Positions 1 to 12,760 of a stretch of 64,000 nt of DNA are shown in pieces. The notes beneath the pieces were generated by a model. It made no database searches. It saw only the letters and a list, made by a program, of their open reading frames with translations, and was not told the origin of the DNA. Each line of letters opens with the position of its first letter. The stretch's first letter is position 1. The position numbers and the translations under genes are program-made. Source of the DNA: Gentiana macrophylla (lineage: Eukaryota; Streptophyta; Magnoliopsida; Gentianales; Gentianaceae); NCBI GenBank assembly GCA_026214975.1, contig JAOBSW010001129.1:1-64000 (forward strand), read 5' to 3'.

Positions 1-350
1 GCCTGAATATTGCTTGATAAAATGTCCCCATCATGAGTGACAAAATTTCCCCACAATGTCATGCGCATCATTGTCATGTTGTTATATGTTTTGTGTTACA
101 TTATGAGGAAGCAATGAGTTAATGGTAAAATTGTAAAATTGAGAATGAGTTAATGGTAAAATTGAAACGTACGTGTTGTCCACAACCAACAATTCACGCG
201 TAACCTGGCGAATTCGGTGTTGACATGAAGAAGCAGAAACCACCAAACCACGAATATCTGCAATGTTATAGGGTAAGTTTATATTATGATGACACGGTTA
301 TATCAATATTCATTGTAAATATACATACCCACTAAGCGTTTGCTGCCATG
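1..350 (-). pseudogene. RPA-like OB-fold protein, later exons
   Basis: Continuation of the gene starting at 11010. If the Athila element is skipped and one copy of the CCATG duplication is kept, the frame continues through 350-329. It then crosses a short intron (about 328-258, GTATGT to TTGCAG) into 257 and below, where the residues VDIRGLVVSAS match the second OB-fold strand of RPA-like proteins. Near 25-63 a third segment gives TLWGNFVTHDG, the conserved T-L-W-G signature of RPA OB folds. No good acceptor is visible just before that segment, so the gene is probably damaged there too. It continues off the window. Confidence 0.65.
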
Positions 351-1802
351 TGATCGCGTGCAAAGCACTTACTAGCAATAGGACTAGGTCTATCGTACTA
401 GAGTACTGGTAAGTCAAGGTCGATTCCACAGAGACTCGAAAGAACATCTAATTATCAAGATTGAGCTTGTCACGATTATGGTCTACGACCAACTATAATA
501 TAGATAGTAGTAAATTTGGTTCCTCAAACTAACAAGTTTACGCTAGTTCACACGAAGCAAAACGAGTTTCTAATGTATTAGTTCAATTATGAGCAATTAG
601 TTATTTCCCCCACACATGCAACAGTCCTCCCCATTAATGAATTTATTCATTTTTCAGCTACTGGTACAACTCCTAACCCTATCTACTCCGACAATGGTAG
701 TAGATAATCTATACGCAAGCTACCCTCCTTAATTGGTCCGTAATAGCCTATAAGCATAAAGAACTAGAGCTGTCGATATTGAGCGCTAACTCATACCGCA
801 AACCCTCCTAGACAGCTGTCGACATTGATCAGCACGTTCTTAGGGTCCATTCAAGATAATGTACAAACATAGCACTTCACTATTCGTATTTCATGCTAGT
901 TTACGATGACATGTAAATAGTTGATCAGGCTACTAACATGTAAATTAAATCTACCGATCAACGTAGCTGGCGCCGATTATCATGAACTAGTAATTTACTA
1001 GGTATTCAGATCTAGCGATATAGACCGTCGCAGATCTAAAGAACGCAACCACTATTTCATGATTTCTACACCAACAAATCAGTTATATAACACATGGGGT
1101 AAAATAAACTAACTTCTACATAATTAAACTAAATAAGCAATTAAAACATACTAGTCGAATAGGACAACGATAGATCTGTATTTTGGAAAAGACAGAAAAT
1201 CATACCCTCGAAGATGAGCGTAGATCTCCCTCGGATCTCTCCCTTGGCTGCGACTCCGTCGTCTCTCCGACCAGAACTCATAAAATAATAAAATAAAGAA
1301 CAACAAAATTTTATTGCATTATTTGCCTTGAATAATTTGGTTACATTGAATTCTGAGGTGAAGCCTCTTATTTATAGCTATCTAAACCGACTTAGAAACA
1401 CCTAGTTCTACCCCTCGTCCAAGAAAACGTGTTTCGGACGGATCTCGAATCTCGGTAAACCGGCGGCACCTCCCGGTAAACCAGGGGTATTTTTGTCCTT
1501 TTTCTTCATCCGACTTAACTTGGAATGTTTTGGAATACCTAAGGCCAATTCCTTTTGTTCAGTCCACTCCAGATTCGTCCATGATGCTCAGCCCAATATT
1601 TCGTATCCTAAAAATAATCAAATAATGCACGAAATAATATCGAAACAGGGAAAATAAACGCAAAGTGCAGATTTATCGACTCACGAACCCGACATATGAC
1701 ATTCAACTCAGATGGTTCATATTTATAGGTTGAAACAACTATTTTTAGCTCATAATGGATAGAATGTTGATGCCATAGGATAGACTATTTTAACCGTCAT
1801 CA
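351..1802 (-). repeat. 3' LTR of family 1 element
   Basis: Begins TGATCGCGTG and ends CCGTCATCA. It pairs with 9083-10532. A TATA box reads CTATAAATAA on the minus strand (1368-1377), with the GGTAAACC motif about 73 bp upstream of it. The U5 side carries the GTCGATyCCACAGAGAC motif (418-434) that all Athila LTRs here share in some form. Confidence 0.93.
1368..1487 (-). promoter_or_regulatory. Family 1 LTR core promoter and GGTAAACC motif pair
   Basis: The TATA-like sequence at 1368-1377 is followed, about 73 bp upstream in the reading direction, by two copies of GGTAAACC within 1450-1487 (ctcggtaaaccgg and tcccggtaaacc). The same arrangement recurs in the other LTR (TATA at 10098-10107) and in the solo LTR (TATA at 54836-54844, motif at 54914-54955). 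Promoter function is inferred from position and the TATA match only. Confidence 0.45.
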
Positions 1803-3218
1803 ACTACCCCTCACTAGCCTTTTGCTCGTCCGCGAGCAGAGTATCAAGGAGGAATGTACCTCCAAGAGCAATCTCCATCAACTACCACATATTCAATCAA
1901 GATTCTGGCAGAAACATACATTAAGCCACAATCCATAAGCTTCCCATTAATCACTAACTATCACGCATCAATGTGTCGTGTGATGAATCAGTCGTGATAG
2001 TGCATTCGTGAGGAGAATCAAGTTGTACTAACCACACAATCTTAACTTACTTGTGCATACACTCGCTCATCTTGCTTTCGGACTTGGTTACACAACATGG
2101 TACCTTAATCGGGTCGGGCGGACTCGGGGACTGAGCATCGCTCTTAAGTCCTCGTTTGTTTCTTTTTATGCGAGGGTCGTGCCCTTTTTACACGAGTTCG
2201 CTTCCCTCACTGCCTTTATTGATTTTTTTCCTTTTTCTTTGTTCTTTTTTCTTTTTTTCTTTTTGCAATAGCCGTGCGTTTTACGCTCCATCAGCTTTGC
2301 TTGGCAGATTTCCTCACTTTTTTCTCTTTCTCTCACAAGCCCGTTTGTCCCGGTCACCTCTTTTGGCATTCAAGTTGCTTCCCATGTCTTACAACAATTT
2401 GTTGAAGTATATAGACAGACAAATAATGATTCCCGGTTAAAACAATTTGTCATTTGATCTTAAACACTTCTCACTCAGATTATGTGCTCAAATATTGATT
2501 TCAATGATAGAATAATAATTAATAAGTTACTACTTCACGCAACATAACATATGTTCATTCTTCCATACTAAATTGAATATGCTATAGCTCACTTCAAATT
2601 GAACTTGGGCTCCTTTTCTACCGATTCTTTACTCGAAAACGTGCAATAAGCAAGCTAAAAACAGTGTTAAATTTTCAAAATCATTCCCTTTTTCGACTAT
2701 CCAGCTAAGACGCCTACCCCCCATTTATTATAGACATTGTCCCCTATGACTAATAATAATGAAAGAAAAAGGTAATTAGCTTTGGAATTGATCAAGCTGA
2801 GTCAAAGTGAATACCGGAGTAGAATCATTAGCTCCTAGGTCATTCCTCTTCCAAGTCGTTACCTGCAGTCCAAAACACTTCCAAAAACGGTGAGTAACAT
2901 GCGAAGGGCAATAAGAAAATAAGGTGGCGGTAATTGTGCATACCGGAGGAATGCGTAAAAACAGTTTAAGTCACTTTATTTTGTCATTGGCCTAAGCAAG
3001 ACGTGAAAACTTTTATGAGGGTATCACATGAGAATCGTGAAGGAAAAAACCACATATATCTCTAGTCAGATGACTGAAGATATACGTGATGAAAAAAACC
3101 TTGCGATTGTCATGCTAATTTATTGACTCAAAATAAAATAAACAAAAGCAATAAATAAGGGTTTTAGAAATAGTTCCGCGTTTATAGTCAACAGCTCGAC
3201 CGTACTAATGGGGCTCTT
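1803..3218 (-). other. Family 1 noncoding 3' region between integrase and 3' LTR
   Basis: About 1.4 kb without a believable protein. It holds the 3' polypurine tract at 1803-1815, a strongly T-rich stretch around 2215-2270, and a second polypurine-like tract with hairpin at 2714-2748. Short open frames here are low-complexity and have no relatives among the other Athila copies in the window. Confidence 0.6.
2714..2748 (-). promoter_or_regulatory. Second polypurine-like tract plus CATTG hairpin, family 1
   Basis: Plus strand ctacccccc followed by cattgtcccctatg. It lies about 0.91 kb inside the 3' LTR. Element A (30957-30993) and element C (42915-42950) have the same arrangement at nearly the same distance. 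The second arm is mutated here (ctatg for caatg). Possible roles are a secondary plus-strand primer or an RNA structure; neither is shown. Confidence 0.5.
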
Positions 3219-4560
3219 TTATTCATATTCAGGCTTTGTCAACGTAAAGACTTCCAACTCAGGATTATACTTGTGCTCTAGGTAATGCGTCAGCCTGTGG
3301 CCGTTAACTGTGAAAGTCTGCCCAGAGTAATCATGTCTAACTTCACACGCACCTGAATTGAAGACTTTCAAGACTACATGTGGTCCATACCATCTTGACT
3401 TCAACTTCCCAGGAAAAAGACGAAGACGCGATTTGTACAGCAGCACTTTATCTCCAACTTGAAATGTGCGGTTCAGAATCCTTTTATCGTGCAGGCGTTT
3501 CATTCTCTCCTTGTAAATATTTGCATTTTTATACGCTTAAATTCGAAACTCCTCCAATCTATACAACTCGACCATCCTCTTTTCACCGGCTAAATTCTCA
3601 TGCATGTTTAGAAACCTCATAGCCCACAACGCTCGGTGCTCGATCTCTACCGGTAAATGACATGCTTTTCCAAACACTATCATATATGGTGGCATCCCAA
3701 TCATGGTCTTATAAGCTATTTTGTATGCCGAAAGAGCATCATCTAATTTCAAAGACCAATCCTTCCTCGTGGGATTCACAGTCTTCTCTAAGATCCACTT
3801 AATCTCTCTATTCTTGACTTCTACTTGTCCACTCGTCTGGGCGTGATCTGCTGATGTAATCTTATGTCTAACCCCATATCTTATCATCAATTTCTCAAAC
3901 AACCTATTACAGAAATGATTCCCCCGTCACTAATTATGGCTCTGGGCACTCCAAACCTCATCAAAATATTTTTCTTAAGAAACCTCAGGACAACCCTGTC
4001 ATCGTTAGTAGGTGAAGCTACTGCCTCCACCTATTAGGAAACATAATCAATTGCTACCAGGATGTAACGATTTGATTCCGACGATGTGAAAGGACTAACA
4101 AAATCAATTCCCCATACATCGAATAACTCCACTTCTAAGATACTCTGCAGTGGCATCTCATTCCGCTTAGAAATATTACCGGTCATTTGACAAGAATGAC
4201 AGGCTCTTGTAAACTCGTAAGCAGATTTATGAATTGTTGGCCAATAGAATCCACACCGCAAAGCATTTTGTCGTTGTCTTGTCTGGCCCATAATGACCTC
4301 CAGCTTCTCTAGCATGACACATGTGCAAAATACTTGGAATCTCATCATCATGGACGCATCTCTTAAGAATGGCATCAGGACACAACTTGTATAGGTAGGG
4401 ATCGTCCCAATGATAATGCTTCAGATACGTAAAAAAAACTTCTTCTTATCTGCATTATTGAATTCTGGTGGTAGGTATCTTCGTGCTAGATAATTCACAA
4501 TATTGGCAAACCAAGGGTATAGCTTGCCCACTCTTGATGTATGTTGTCGGGACTGAGATT
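3219..4560 (-). pseudogene. Integrase of family 1 element
   Basis: The minus-strand frames contain the HHCC zinc-binding region (CHSCQMTG near 4190), the first catalytic Asp ([11 protein letters not shown] near 4100), the catalytic Glu context ([12 protein letters not shown] near 3810) and the C-terminal [13 protein letters not shown] block ending at 3219. The integrase inserts linear cDNA into host DNA with the 5-bp stagger seen in this family. The reading frame is broken between 4034 and 3902 and again near 3537-3503, so no active enzyme is made. No chromodomain follows, as expected for Athila. Confidence 0.85.
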
Positions 4561-6290
4561 CCACTCGAGCTACCACTTACATGGCAAAAAGTTGTTCATC
4601 ATGGAAGCTCTCCCTGATCTCAGTCGGTTACTCTTCTTCCCGTAAAGTTAATCTCTACAGGTGATCAGCCACCTGGTTCTCAGATCCCTTTTTATCTTTA
4701 ATCTCAACATCAAACTCTTGTAAGAGTAGAATCCATCTCAACAATCTCGGCTTGGAGTCTTGATTGGTTAAAAGGTATTTCAAAGCTGTGTGGTCAGTGA
4801 ACACAACGACTTTCGATCCTATCAGATAAGTTCAAAACTTGTCAAATGCAAAGATGACAGCTAAGAGTTCCTTCTCTGTAGTCGCTTAATTTTTCTGGGC
4901 ACTGTTAAGGGTACGACTGGTGTAATAGATAGGCTTAAAGATTTTATCCTCTCTTTGTCCCAGGGCTGCTCCAACTGCGTGTCGCTTGCATCACGCATAA
5001 GCTCAAAAGGTTTGTTCCAATCTAGGGTTACCAGAATTGGGGCGGTTATAAGCATTTGCTTCAATGTGTTGAATGTTTTCTTGCACTCCTCTTCAAATAT
5101 GAAAGGTACATCCTTTGCAGGTAATTCCGTCAAAGGTCTAGAAACTTTAGAGAAGTCCTTAATAAACCTCCTATAAAATCATGCATGGCCAAGAAGGGCT
5201 CGCAACTTCTTTAAGTTCGTTGGAGGGGGTAACTTCTCTATTACCTCTATCTTTGCCCTATCAACTTCCATTCCTTTCTTCGAAATCCTATGACCCAACC
5301 TATTCCTTCTATAACCATGAAATGGCATTTCTCCCAGTTAAGTACAAGGTTGGTCTCTTCACATCTTTTTAGGAATTTGTTCAAATTGTCCAAGCATTTA
5401 TCAAAGCTATCTCCAAATACAGAGAAATCATCCATGAAAATCTATAGAAAATCCTCCACCATGTCTGCAAATAATGACATCATGCACCTTTGGAATGTTG
5501 TTGGTGCATTACATAACCCAAATGGCATGCGATTGTATGCAAAAGTTGCATAGGGACATGTGAAAGTGGTCTTTTCTCGGTCCTCGGGTGCAATATAGAT
5601 CTGATAATAAGCAGAATATCCATCTAAGAAACAATAAAATGCATGACCGCTTAATCTTTCTAACATCTGATCAATGAATGGTAAGGCAAAATGATCTTTA
5701 CGAGTTGCATCATTCAGTTTCCGAAAGTCAATGCAAACTCAATGTCCAGTAATTAGTCTCACAACGATTAATTCATCAAACTCATTAGGTTGGACAGTGA
5801 ATCCTCCATTCTTGGGTACCACATGAATCGGGCTTACCCACCACTGTCTGCAATTGGGAAAATGATTCCAATTTCCAACATTTTATGATCTCTTCCTTAA
5901 CAACATCCTTTAGTTGTGGCATCAACCTCCTTTGAGGTTGAGCTACCGCTTTCTTTTCTGGGTCCACAGAGATCTTATGCATGTACACCGATGGGCTTAT
6001 TCCTCTAATATCTGCAATCGTCCATCCAAACGATCCCTTGTGCTCTCTCAGTACTCTTAAAAGTTTCTCCTCCTCCAAAGGTGATAATGACGATGAAATT
6101 AAAAGGGGGAGAGTATCATCTTGTAAGTACATGTACTTCAAGTGAGAAGGCAAAGGTTTTAACGTTAAGTTCCTTGGTGGCTCCTCTAATGATGATTTTA
6201 ACAGCTTACCAGTCAATTGTAAGTCAAAGAACTTGTGCCACGAAGGTCTATGAATGGTTCCTCCTAAATCCACAGAAGATATAGGCTCTA
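4561..6290 (-). pseudogene. Reverse transcriptase and RNase H of family 1 element
   Basis: RT blocks are readable in pieces: the GYSAYYQIYIAPEDREKT and [14 protein letters not shown] motifs (5440-5666) and the catalytic MDDFSVFG (near 5430). RNase H follows (5133 to about 4680), with the connecting FELMRDASD block and remnants of the [10 protein letters not shown] region. An N-terminal linker segment (6273-5785) resembles the same region of element C. Multiple stops and frameshifts break it. Confidence 0.85.
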
Positions 6291-6294
6291 TTTC

Positions 6295-7296
6295 TCACAT
6301 TTGATCTTTGCTACACCCAGGCCAGGTTTCCTCACAACTTTCATCATCCTTCAGGAGCAAAGTCCCTGCTACTTCAGGGTCTAGTGCCACTTGCTGATAT
6401 AATTCCAAAACAAGTTCGTCTATGGCATCTAGCATGTAGCATGCTTCTCCTTCATCTTGAGCATATCTTATTGAATTCATCACATTGAACACTACTATGT
6501 CCTCATTCACTCTCAGAATCAGCTCACCCTTATGAAGATCTATCAAATTCTTACTCGTAGCTAGGAAATGTCTTCCTAAGATTAGTGGAACATCGTGATT
6601 AGCTTCCATGTCTAGCACCACAAAGTCCATAGGGAATACAAACTTATCAACTTTGACCAGTACATCCTCCACCAATCCACACGGTTGCTTCATAGACCTA
6701 TCAGCCAGTTGAAGGGTTATAGATGTTTCATTCAACTCTTTCATGCCTAACTTATGAAAGATGGAGAGTGGCATCAGATTGACACTAGCTCCGAGATCAC
6801 ACAATGCTTTATTTAGGCATACTCCTCCAATTGTGCATGGTATGAGGAAGCTCCCAGGATCTTTACACTTGGGAGGCAGTTTGTGTTGCAAAACTGCCGA
6901 GCATTCCTCTTTTAGGCATATAGTCTCCAGGTCTAATAATTTCCTTTTGGTAGAGATTGCTTTTACCAAAGGTATATTCACTTGCAACTTCAAAAATATC
7001 TCTATGAACTTTTTATTACGAGCATCATCATTATTCGGCTTATATTTCCTAGGGGGATAGGGTAAAGTAGCAGGATTAATAGATACAGTTCGTGAAGACT
7101 TACTTGCTAACTGCTGCTGCTCTGCCAGCTTGTATGCTGAATTTTCCGACTCCCAGTTTACCGGAGTAGTGTCCCGGGTTACCAGCCCCTCTTTTCTCCG
7201 ATCCATCTGTGTTCTCTGGCCGATCGCTACGATTCTTCCCGACCGATCGGTATAATCGGTCCAGTAGCTCATTTCCGCTTCTAGTCCTGATTGCAT
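6295..7296 (-). pseudogene. Gag C-terminus and aspartic protease of family 1 element
   Basis: A 333-codon open frame. Its N-terminal third is gag tail. The protease centre reads ALCDLGASVNLMPLS, the D-L-G-A-S form of the retropepsin active site typical of Athila, followed by the flap and the PLILGRHFLATS block. The enzyme would process Gag-Pol. It overlaps the preceding gag frame in another register, so a frameshift lies near 7100-7296. The open frame is long, but the element's other genes are broken. Confidence 0.85.
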
Positions 7297-8760
7297 TCAC
7301 GTCCTTCGGGTTCTTCTCAGTATTACTTGGCAATCCTCCCGGAGGACGGGCTGACACTTGTTCTGCAATCTGCCCCACTTGGTCCGACAGATTCTGCACC
7401 AAGGCTTCTTGATTGGTTAGTCTTGTATCATTCCTTTGACAATATGTGGTGAAGTTTGTATCTAGCTCAGTCATGGATTTCGTAAGTTCATTGACCGTAT
7501 CAGTCACAATTGAGATCATTTTATCCATGGCTGCTTCCCAACCACCGGACTTGTTGAATTCAAGCATGAATCCACCAGTTTGTCTCGGTCTCTCTCCACC
7601 GTTTGAATCACTTTGTCGAAAACCCCTAGGTTGGTCACTCAGTCTAAAACCAGGGTGGTCGTGAGAACCTGGGCGATATCCGCCCCTATAAGGATTTCCT
7701 TGCCTCCTTATATAGTTCACGTCCTCAGTGTTGGTTGCTTCAATCTCTTTAACTTTCTCAACCTTGGCTATGCGATCTTGCATGCCATCTATCTTCTCAT
7801 TCATCGCCATTAGCTGGTATAAGATCTTTTGAGAAGTATCTTCTCCAAATACACCTTCAGCTACATTTGCCGTCTCTACTTGATGCGTTCCATAGTGACT
7901 TGTAAGTACGATTTGCTCCAATTTCTCCTCGGCTTCTTCAGGTGATAGCAATGCAAAACATCCGTTGCTTGATGCATCAACTCTCATTTGCTCACTTGGC
8001 CGTAATCCGTGATAGAAACTATGCATTCGTAAGGGTAAAGTGATATCATGGTGAGGGCATCTTCTTTGTGCTTCCTTAAATCTTTCCCAAGCTTCTTCAA
8101 AGGATTGAGTGGGTTTCTGCTTGAAATTCATAATGTCTTGTCTCATCTGTAGTGACTTCCCAGGTGGGCAGTACTTATTCATAAAATTCTGCAACAGATC
8201 GGTCCAAGTTTGGACCGATCTTGGTGCTAAAGACAATAACCATATCTTCGCTTTGTTCTTTCAAGTGAATGGAAATAATTTCAGCTTAATGTTGTCTTCA
8301 GGTACTCCTGCTGGCTTGACCGTGCTGACTATCTCCAGAAAGTTGGTGATGTGTACACTAGGATCTTCGTTCGGTACCCCCATGAAAGGTAGTGTAATTA
8401 GTCACCATCTGTATCACATTTGGTTTTGGGTGAAATACCTCGGCCGCAACCTCTGCCTGAACAATTGCTGGCACGAATTACTCAATCGTCGGTATTGCAT
8501 AACTCTGTAGAGTTCTCCTATCTGCTAGTACCACAAATCCTGCTATATTTTGTCCATTCTGTCCGTTCTGTGCCATGTTGATTTCTGTATCCTCCAAAGG
8601 TGGAATCTCTTCTTCCCTCTCACTGTGATCTCCTTCGTGAAAAATCACGTCGTCCGCCAGCCTAACAGATTTCTCTCAAGTTTCCTTTCTCTTTTTCCTA
8701 GCAAACCTTTCAATCTCATGTATGAATCTCTCGAGTTTGGCTGCTGAACTTAGTGTAGCG
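7100..8760 (-). pseudogene. Gag of family 1 element
   Basis: A 378-codon open frame (8236-7100) covers the central Gag region, with WERFKEAQRRCPHHDI typical of Athila. The N-terminal part (8237-8760) is recognisable by comparison with element C gag (shared phrases SYAIPTIE and NVIQMVTNY) but is split by stops and at least one frameshift near 8400-8237. No CCHC zinc knuckle is visible, as in element C and unlike element B. From 8761 to the PBS at 9057 there is a noncoding leader containing one GGTAAACCGG motif (8902-8920). Confidence 0.85.
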
Positions 8761-9056
8761 TACTATAAGACACAAAAAGAAAATAAAAAGGTTAGTGACT
8801 TGCCTTGCCGGCTGTTACACACGCCTGGCAGACTCAAAAATACAGACTCTGACTACTGACTTGATGCTGAAATAACAGAAATGATTCTGCCAAAATTTAG
8901 ACCCTCGGTAAACCGGAAGCTATTTTTTTCCAGATTTCAATAGAACTGACTCTGTACAACTCTAGTATTAATAGACTATAAAACAGGCTCAATTAAACAG
9001 ACTCAAAATATGTATAGAAAACTCAATCTTAAATAAAAAAGTATTCTTGACACGAG

Positions 9057-9074
9057 TCCCCGGCAATGGTGCTA
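9057..9074 (-). promoter_or_regulatory. Primer binding site (tRNA-Asp type), family 1
   Basis: The plus-strand sequence tccccggcaatggtgcta matches the 3' end of plant tRNA-Asp with three mismatches. Eight nucleotides (gaaaatct) separate it from the LTR at 9083. Confidence 0.8.
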
Positions 9075-9082
9075 GAAAATCT

Positions 9083-10532
9083 TGATCTCGTGCAAAGCAC
9101 TTATTAGCAATAGGACTAGGTCTATCGTAGTAGAGTACTGGCGAGTCAAGGTCGATCCCACAGAGACTTGTAAGAACGTCTAATTATCAAGATTGAGTTT
9201 GTCACGATTATGGTCTACGACCAACTATAATATAGACAGTAGTAAATTTGGTTCCTCAAACTAACAAGGTTACGCTTGTTCACACAAAGGAAAACGAGTT
9301 TCTAATGTATTAGTTCAATTATGAGCAATTAGTTATTTCCCCCACACATGCAACAGTCCTTCCCATTGATGAATTTATTCATTGTTCAGTACGGGTACAA
9401 CTCCTAACCCTATCTACTCCGACAATGGTAGTAGACAATCTATACGCAAGCTACCCTCCTTAATTGGTCCGTAATAGCCCATACGCATAAAGAACTAGAG
9501 TTGTCGATATTGAGCGCTAACTCATACTGCAAACCCGCCTAGACAACTGTCGACATTGATCAGCATGTTCCTAAGGTCCATTCAAGAGAATGTCCAAACA
9601 TAGCACTTTACTATTCGTATTTCATGCTAGTTTACGATGACATGCAAATAGTTGATCAGGCTACTAACATGTAAATTAAATCCATCGATCAACGTAGCTG
9701 GCGCTGAGTATCAAGAAGTAGTAATTTACTAGGAATTCAGATCTAGTGATATAGACCGTCGCAAATCTGAAGAACGCAACCACTATTTCATGATTTATTC
9801 TCCAACGAATCAGATCTATAACACATGGGGTAAAATAAATAACTTCTACATAATTAAACTAAATAAGAAATTAAAACATACTAGTCGAATAGAACAACGA
9901 TAGATCTACACCTTGGAAAAGACAGAAAATCATACCCTCGAAGATGAGCGTAGATCTCCCTTGGATCTCTCCCTCGGCGGCGATTCCGTTGTCTCTCCGA
10001 CTAGAACTCATAAAATAATGAAATAAAGAACAACGAACTTTTATTGCATAATTTGCCTTGAATAATTCGGGTACATTGAATTCTGAGGCGAAGCCTCTTA
10101 TTTATAGCTATCTAAACCGACTTAGAAACACCTAGTTCTACCCCTCGTCCAAGAAAACACTTTTCGGAAGGATCTCAAATCTTGGTAAACCGGCGGCACC
10201 TCCCGGTATACCAGGGGTATTTTTGTCCTTTTTCTTCAGCTGACTTAACTTGGAATATTCTGGAATACCCTAGGCCCATTCCTTTTGTTCAGTCCACTCC
10301 AAATTCGTCCATGATGCTCAGCCCAATATTTTGAATCCTGAAAATAATCAAATAATGCATGAAATAATATCGAAACAGGGAAAATAAATGCTAAGTGCAG
10401 ATTTTTTGACTCATGAACCCGACATATGATATTCAACTCAAACGGTTCATATTTATAGGGCGAAACAACTATTTTTAGCTCATAATAAATAGAATGTTGA
10501 TGCCGTATGACAGACTATTTTAACCGTCATCA
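9083..10532 (-). repeat. 5' LTR of family 1 element
   Basis: Pairs with 351-1802 over its full length. It starts TGATCTCGTG, ends CGTCATCA, and is followed by the CCATG duplication. Confidence 0.93.
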
Positions 10533-11010
10533 CCATGCATTTCAGGTGTAATGGAACTTAACTTTTGCAAAGAGAACCTAAATCGAGGTATGTTATCACA
10601 TTGTTTGAAGAATTCGATGATTTTTGTCCGAGTCGTAAAAAGAAGCTGGTACGGTAACGACGAAAAGTGATATCCAGATGTCCGCGGTTCAACTTGTATT
10701 CCTGACAAACAGTATACATTGCCTTCGACAAATTGTGTGGCAAGAGAAACATTATCATGAACCATTCCCTACATCAATGTATTCTAACAAATGGAAAGAT
10801 TATATTTTATCACTTATTTATGAAATGTAATGAGTTATTTTAAAGTATGGTTCGTATGTTACTTACATCGCAGTCAATGAACAATGTAATATGTGGATGT
10901 GAGTGATGTTTATGCAGCTGCAAAAACCGATCCTTGATGCACCAATCGTTAGGACGTGGGTATAATGCGCCAAGATGTGTGTAATGTAAGGAGGTGTCTA
11001 TAAACAACAT
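10533..11010 (-). pseudogene. RPA-like OB-fold protein, exons 1 and 2 (Helitron passenger)
   Basis: Exon 1 runs from the ATG at 11010 to 10867 and includes the typical RPA phrase PRPNDWCIKDRF. A GTAAGT donor follows (10866 downward). Exon 2 starts at 10768 after a TTGATGTAG acceptor and stays in frame, with a pattern like the plant replication-factor-A DUF223 OB fold (NVYCLSGIQV, then a YQLLFTTRTKI strand). Exon 2 is cut at 10533 by the family 1 Athila insertion and resumes at 350. Plant Helitrons often carry such single-stranded-DNA-binding proteins, presumed to help rolling-circle replication. The exon structure is my reading; there is no transcript evidence. Confidence 0.7.
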
Positions 11011-11219
11011 TTTAATGGATTATGAATAAGGTGAATTAAATAGCATACAACAACCTCATAAAAAGTCATAAAATATACGTACTTCACGTTTATATGTTAC
11101 AAAGGCACAAATAACAATATTTTTACAATCAATGGTTGTAGTCTACAACTTCAAAGCAAACAACACTTATAGTATAATAAGATATAATAGCATTTATTAC
11201 AATCAACTGTTTAAGTCTA

Positions 11220-12760
11220 AAACTTCATGATAAACAACATTTTGAGTATAATTCGAAGGTTCATGATCTTTGTTCACCATTAACATCTTAAGCCCAGAAG
11301 GTGAAGTAACTCAAGAAATTGCCACATATAGCTGTCTACGCGAGAAGACAGGGTTAGGAAGATAGACACCAACATTCTTTAAAGTTTGACCCTGACTCTT
11401 ATTTATCGTCATGGAATATGAAACCTTCCGTGGGAATTGACGTCTTCGTAAAGGAAATGGAGTTTCAAGGTTAGTAGGAAACAATATATGTGATGCGAGG
11501 AATCAGAACAACTAAACCCTTATTAGAACCGGTAATAATTCAAGCTTAAAGTACTCTATCACCTAAGTGTAGTATTTGAAGGCGCGTACCATTGCATAAG
11601 CCATCCGAGTGGTTCAGATTTCGTAAAAGAATGATAGGGGCTCCTTCTTTAAGTTCTAAAGAATGACTTGGTAGTCCAGGGAGATCCAAAGAATTAAGGA
11701 ATCCTGGTGGCTGTAAGGGGTGTTGATCATTCTGTTGTTCATCGTGTGAAATACTGTCAGCACTCAAGTATGTACGTCCAACTCCAGGAATGGTTGACAA
11801 CATAATGTCATTAATGATATCCACATCACTATATTTCGGCGCTACAATTGCCCTATCACGTAAGGACATATCACGGTAACATTCACAAAGATTGGGGTAC
11901 GTAATGTCAATTAATTCACGTAAAGCACCATCACCATTCTTAATTAGGAAATCATCTGGTATTTGAACCCAATTTGTTTCCCCAAGATCTGTCAAAGATA
12001 TAGCAGGAACCATGCCATCGCCAATCGACAACATCCACTTTGAAAAATCTGCATTACGGTGTCGTACGGACTCGGATAAATTACAAAAGGATATACGCAT
12101 GTTTGTAGTGAGATTTAAGACTGTACACTACTGCCATATGGCTAATCTTGTTATTGTCCCCGATACGGTGGCTTCCCGTGTCCTGGTAGTTATGATAGGT
12201 AGGATTTGTCGGAAGTCACCTTCAAGAACAAATAATTTACCACCAAAAGGACGATTTGCATCATAACAGGGTTCATTTTTTAAGATATCAAGCATCGTTT
12301 TGTGTAATGCTTCGAACCCAATGTGATGCATCATGGGTGCTTCGTCCCATATTATAAGAGCAGCTCTACGTATTAAATTAGCCAAATCAGAGTTATAGTT
12401 GATGTTGCAAGTTGATGAGTCATTGGGATTTAATGGGATCTTAATGCGTGAATGTGCTGTACGTCCTCCTGGTAATAGTAATGCAGAAATGCCAGATGAA
12501 GCAATAGATATCATGATTTCATTTTTAGACCGAAACTTCGAAATTAAAGTCCTCAACAAATAAGTTTTGCCAGTCCCACCGCTTCCATAAACAAAGTACA
12601 ACCCACCTATTTTATTTTCATAGGACAAAACGATTGCATTAAATACGTGTAGCTGATCTGTGTTTAATCCTGAATGCAAGTTCTGAAACAACTCGGTCTG
12701 AACAGACTGGTCATAGTCTTATTCATCCCTTATCAACCTATTGAGAGAAAATGCAGTTGT
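11220..12760 (-). pseudogene. Helitron PIF1-type helicase domain
   Basis: Superfamily 1B helicase motifs are clear: Walker A as YGSGGTGKTYLL and Walker B as LIIWDEAPM (12691-12128), then the GDFRQILP block. The domain continues through a second frame (12100-11546, ending near GTRLQILHLGDRVL). It reaches the C-terminal motifs INKSQGQTLKNVGVYLPNP and RQLYVAIS (about 11420-11310), where the arginine codon of the usual ISRV motif is a TGA stop. Frameshifts lie near 12110 and 11500. The helicase would unwind DNA during rolling-circle transposition; this copy cannot. Confidence 0.88.

Larger units (their letters stand above)
351..10532 (-). mobile_element. Full-length Athila-lineage Ty3/gypsy element (family 1)
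   Basis: Two LTRs of about 1.45 kb begin TG and end CA, and flank gag, protease, RT, RNase H and integrase on the minus strand. The 5-bp target duplication CCATG is present at 346-350 and 10533-10537. The PBS at 9057-9074 is complementary to tRNA-Asp with three mismatches. A polypurine tract (plus strand ACTACCCCTCACT, 1803-1815) adjoins the 3' LTR. By eye the LTRs differ at roughly 7% of sites over the first 225 bp, so the insertion is fairly old. No chromodomain and no env-position ORF are seen. The target was the RPA-like gene of the Helitron. Confidence 0.93.

Noticed and set aside
2053..2440. Open frames rich in Phe/Leu/Ser in the family 1 3' region
   Set aside because: They follow from a T-rich tract, overlap on both strands, and have no counterpart in the other Athila elements.
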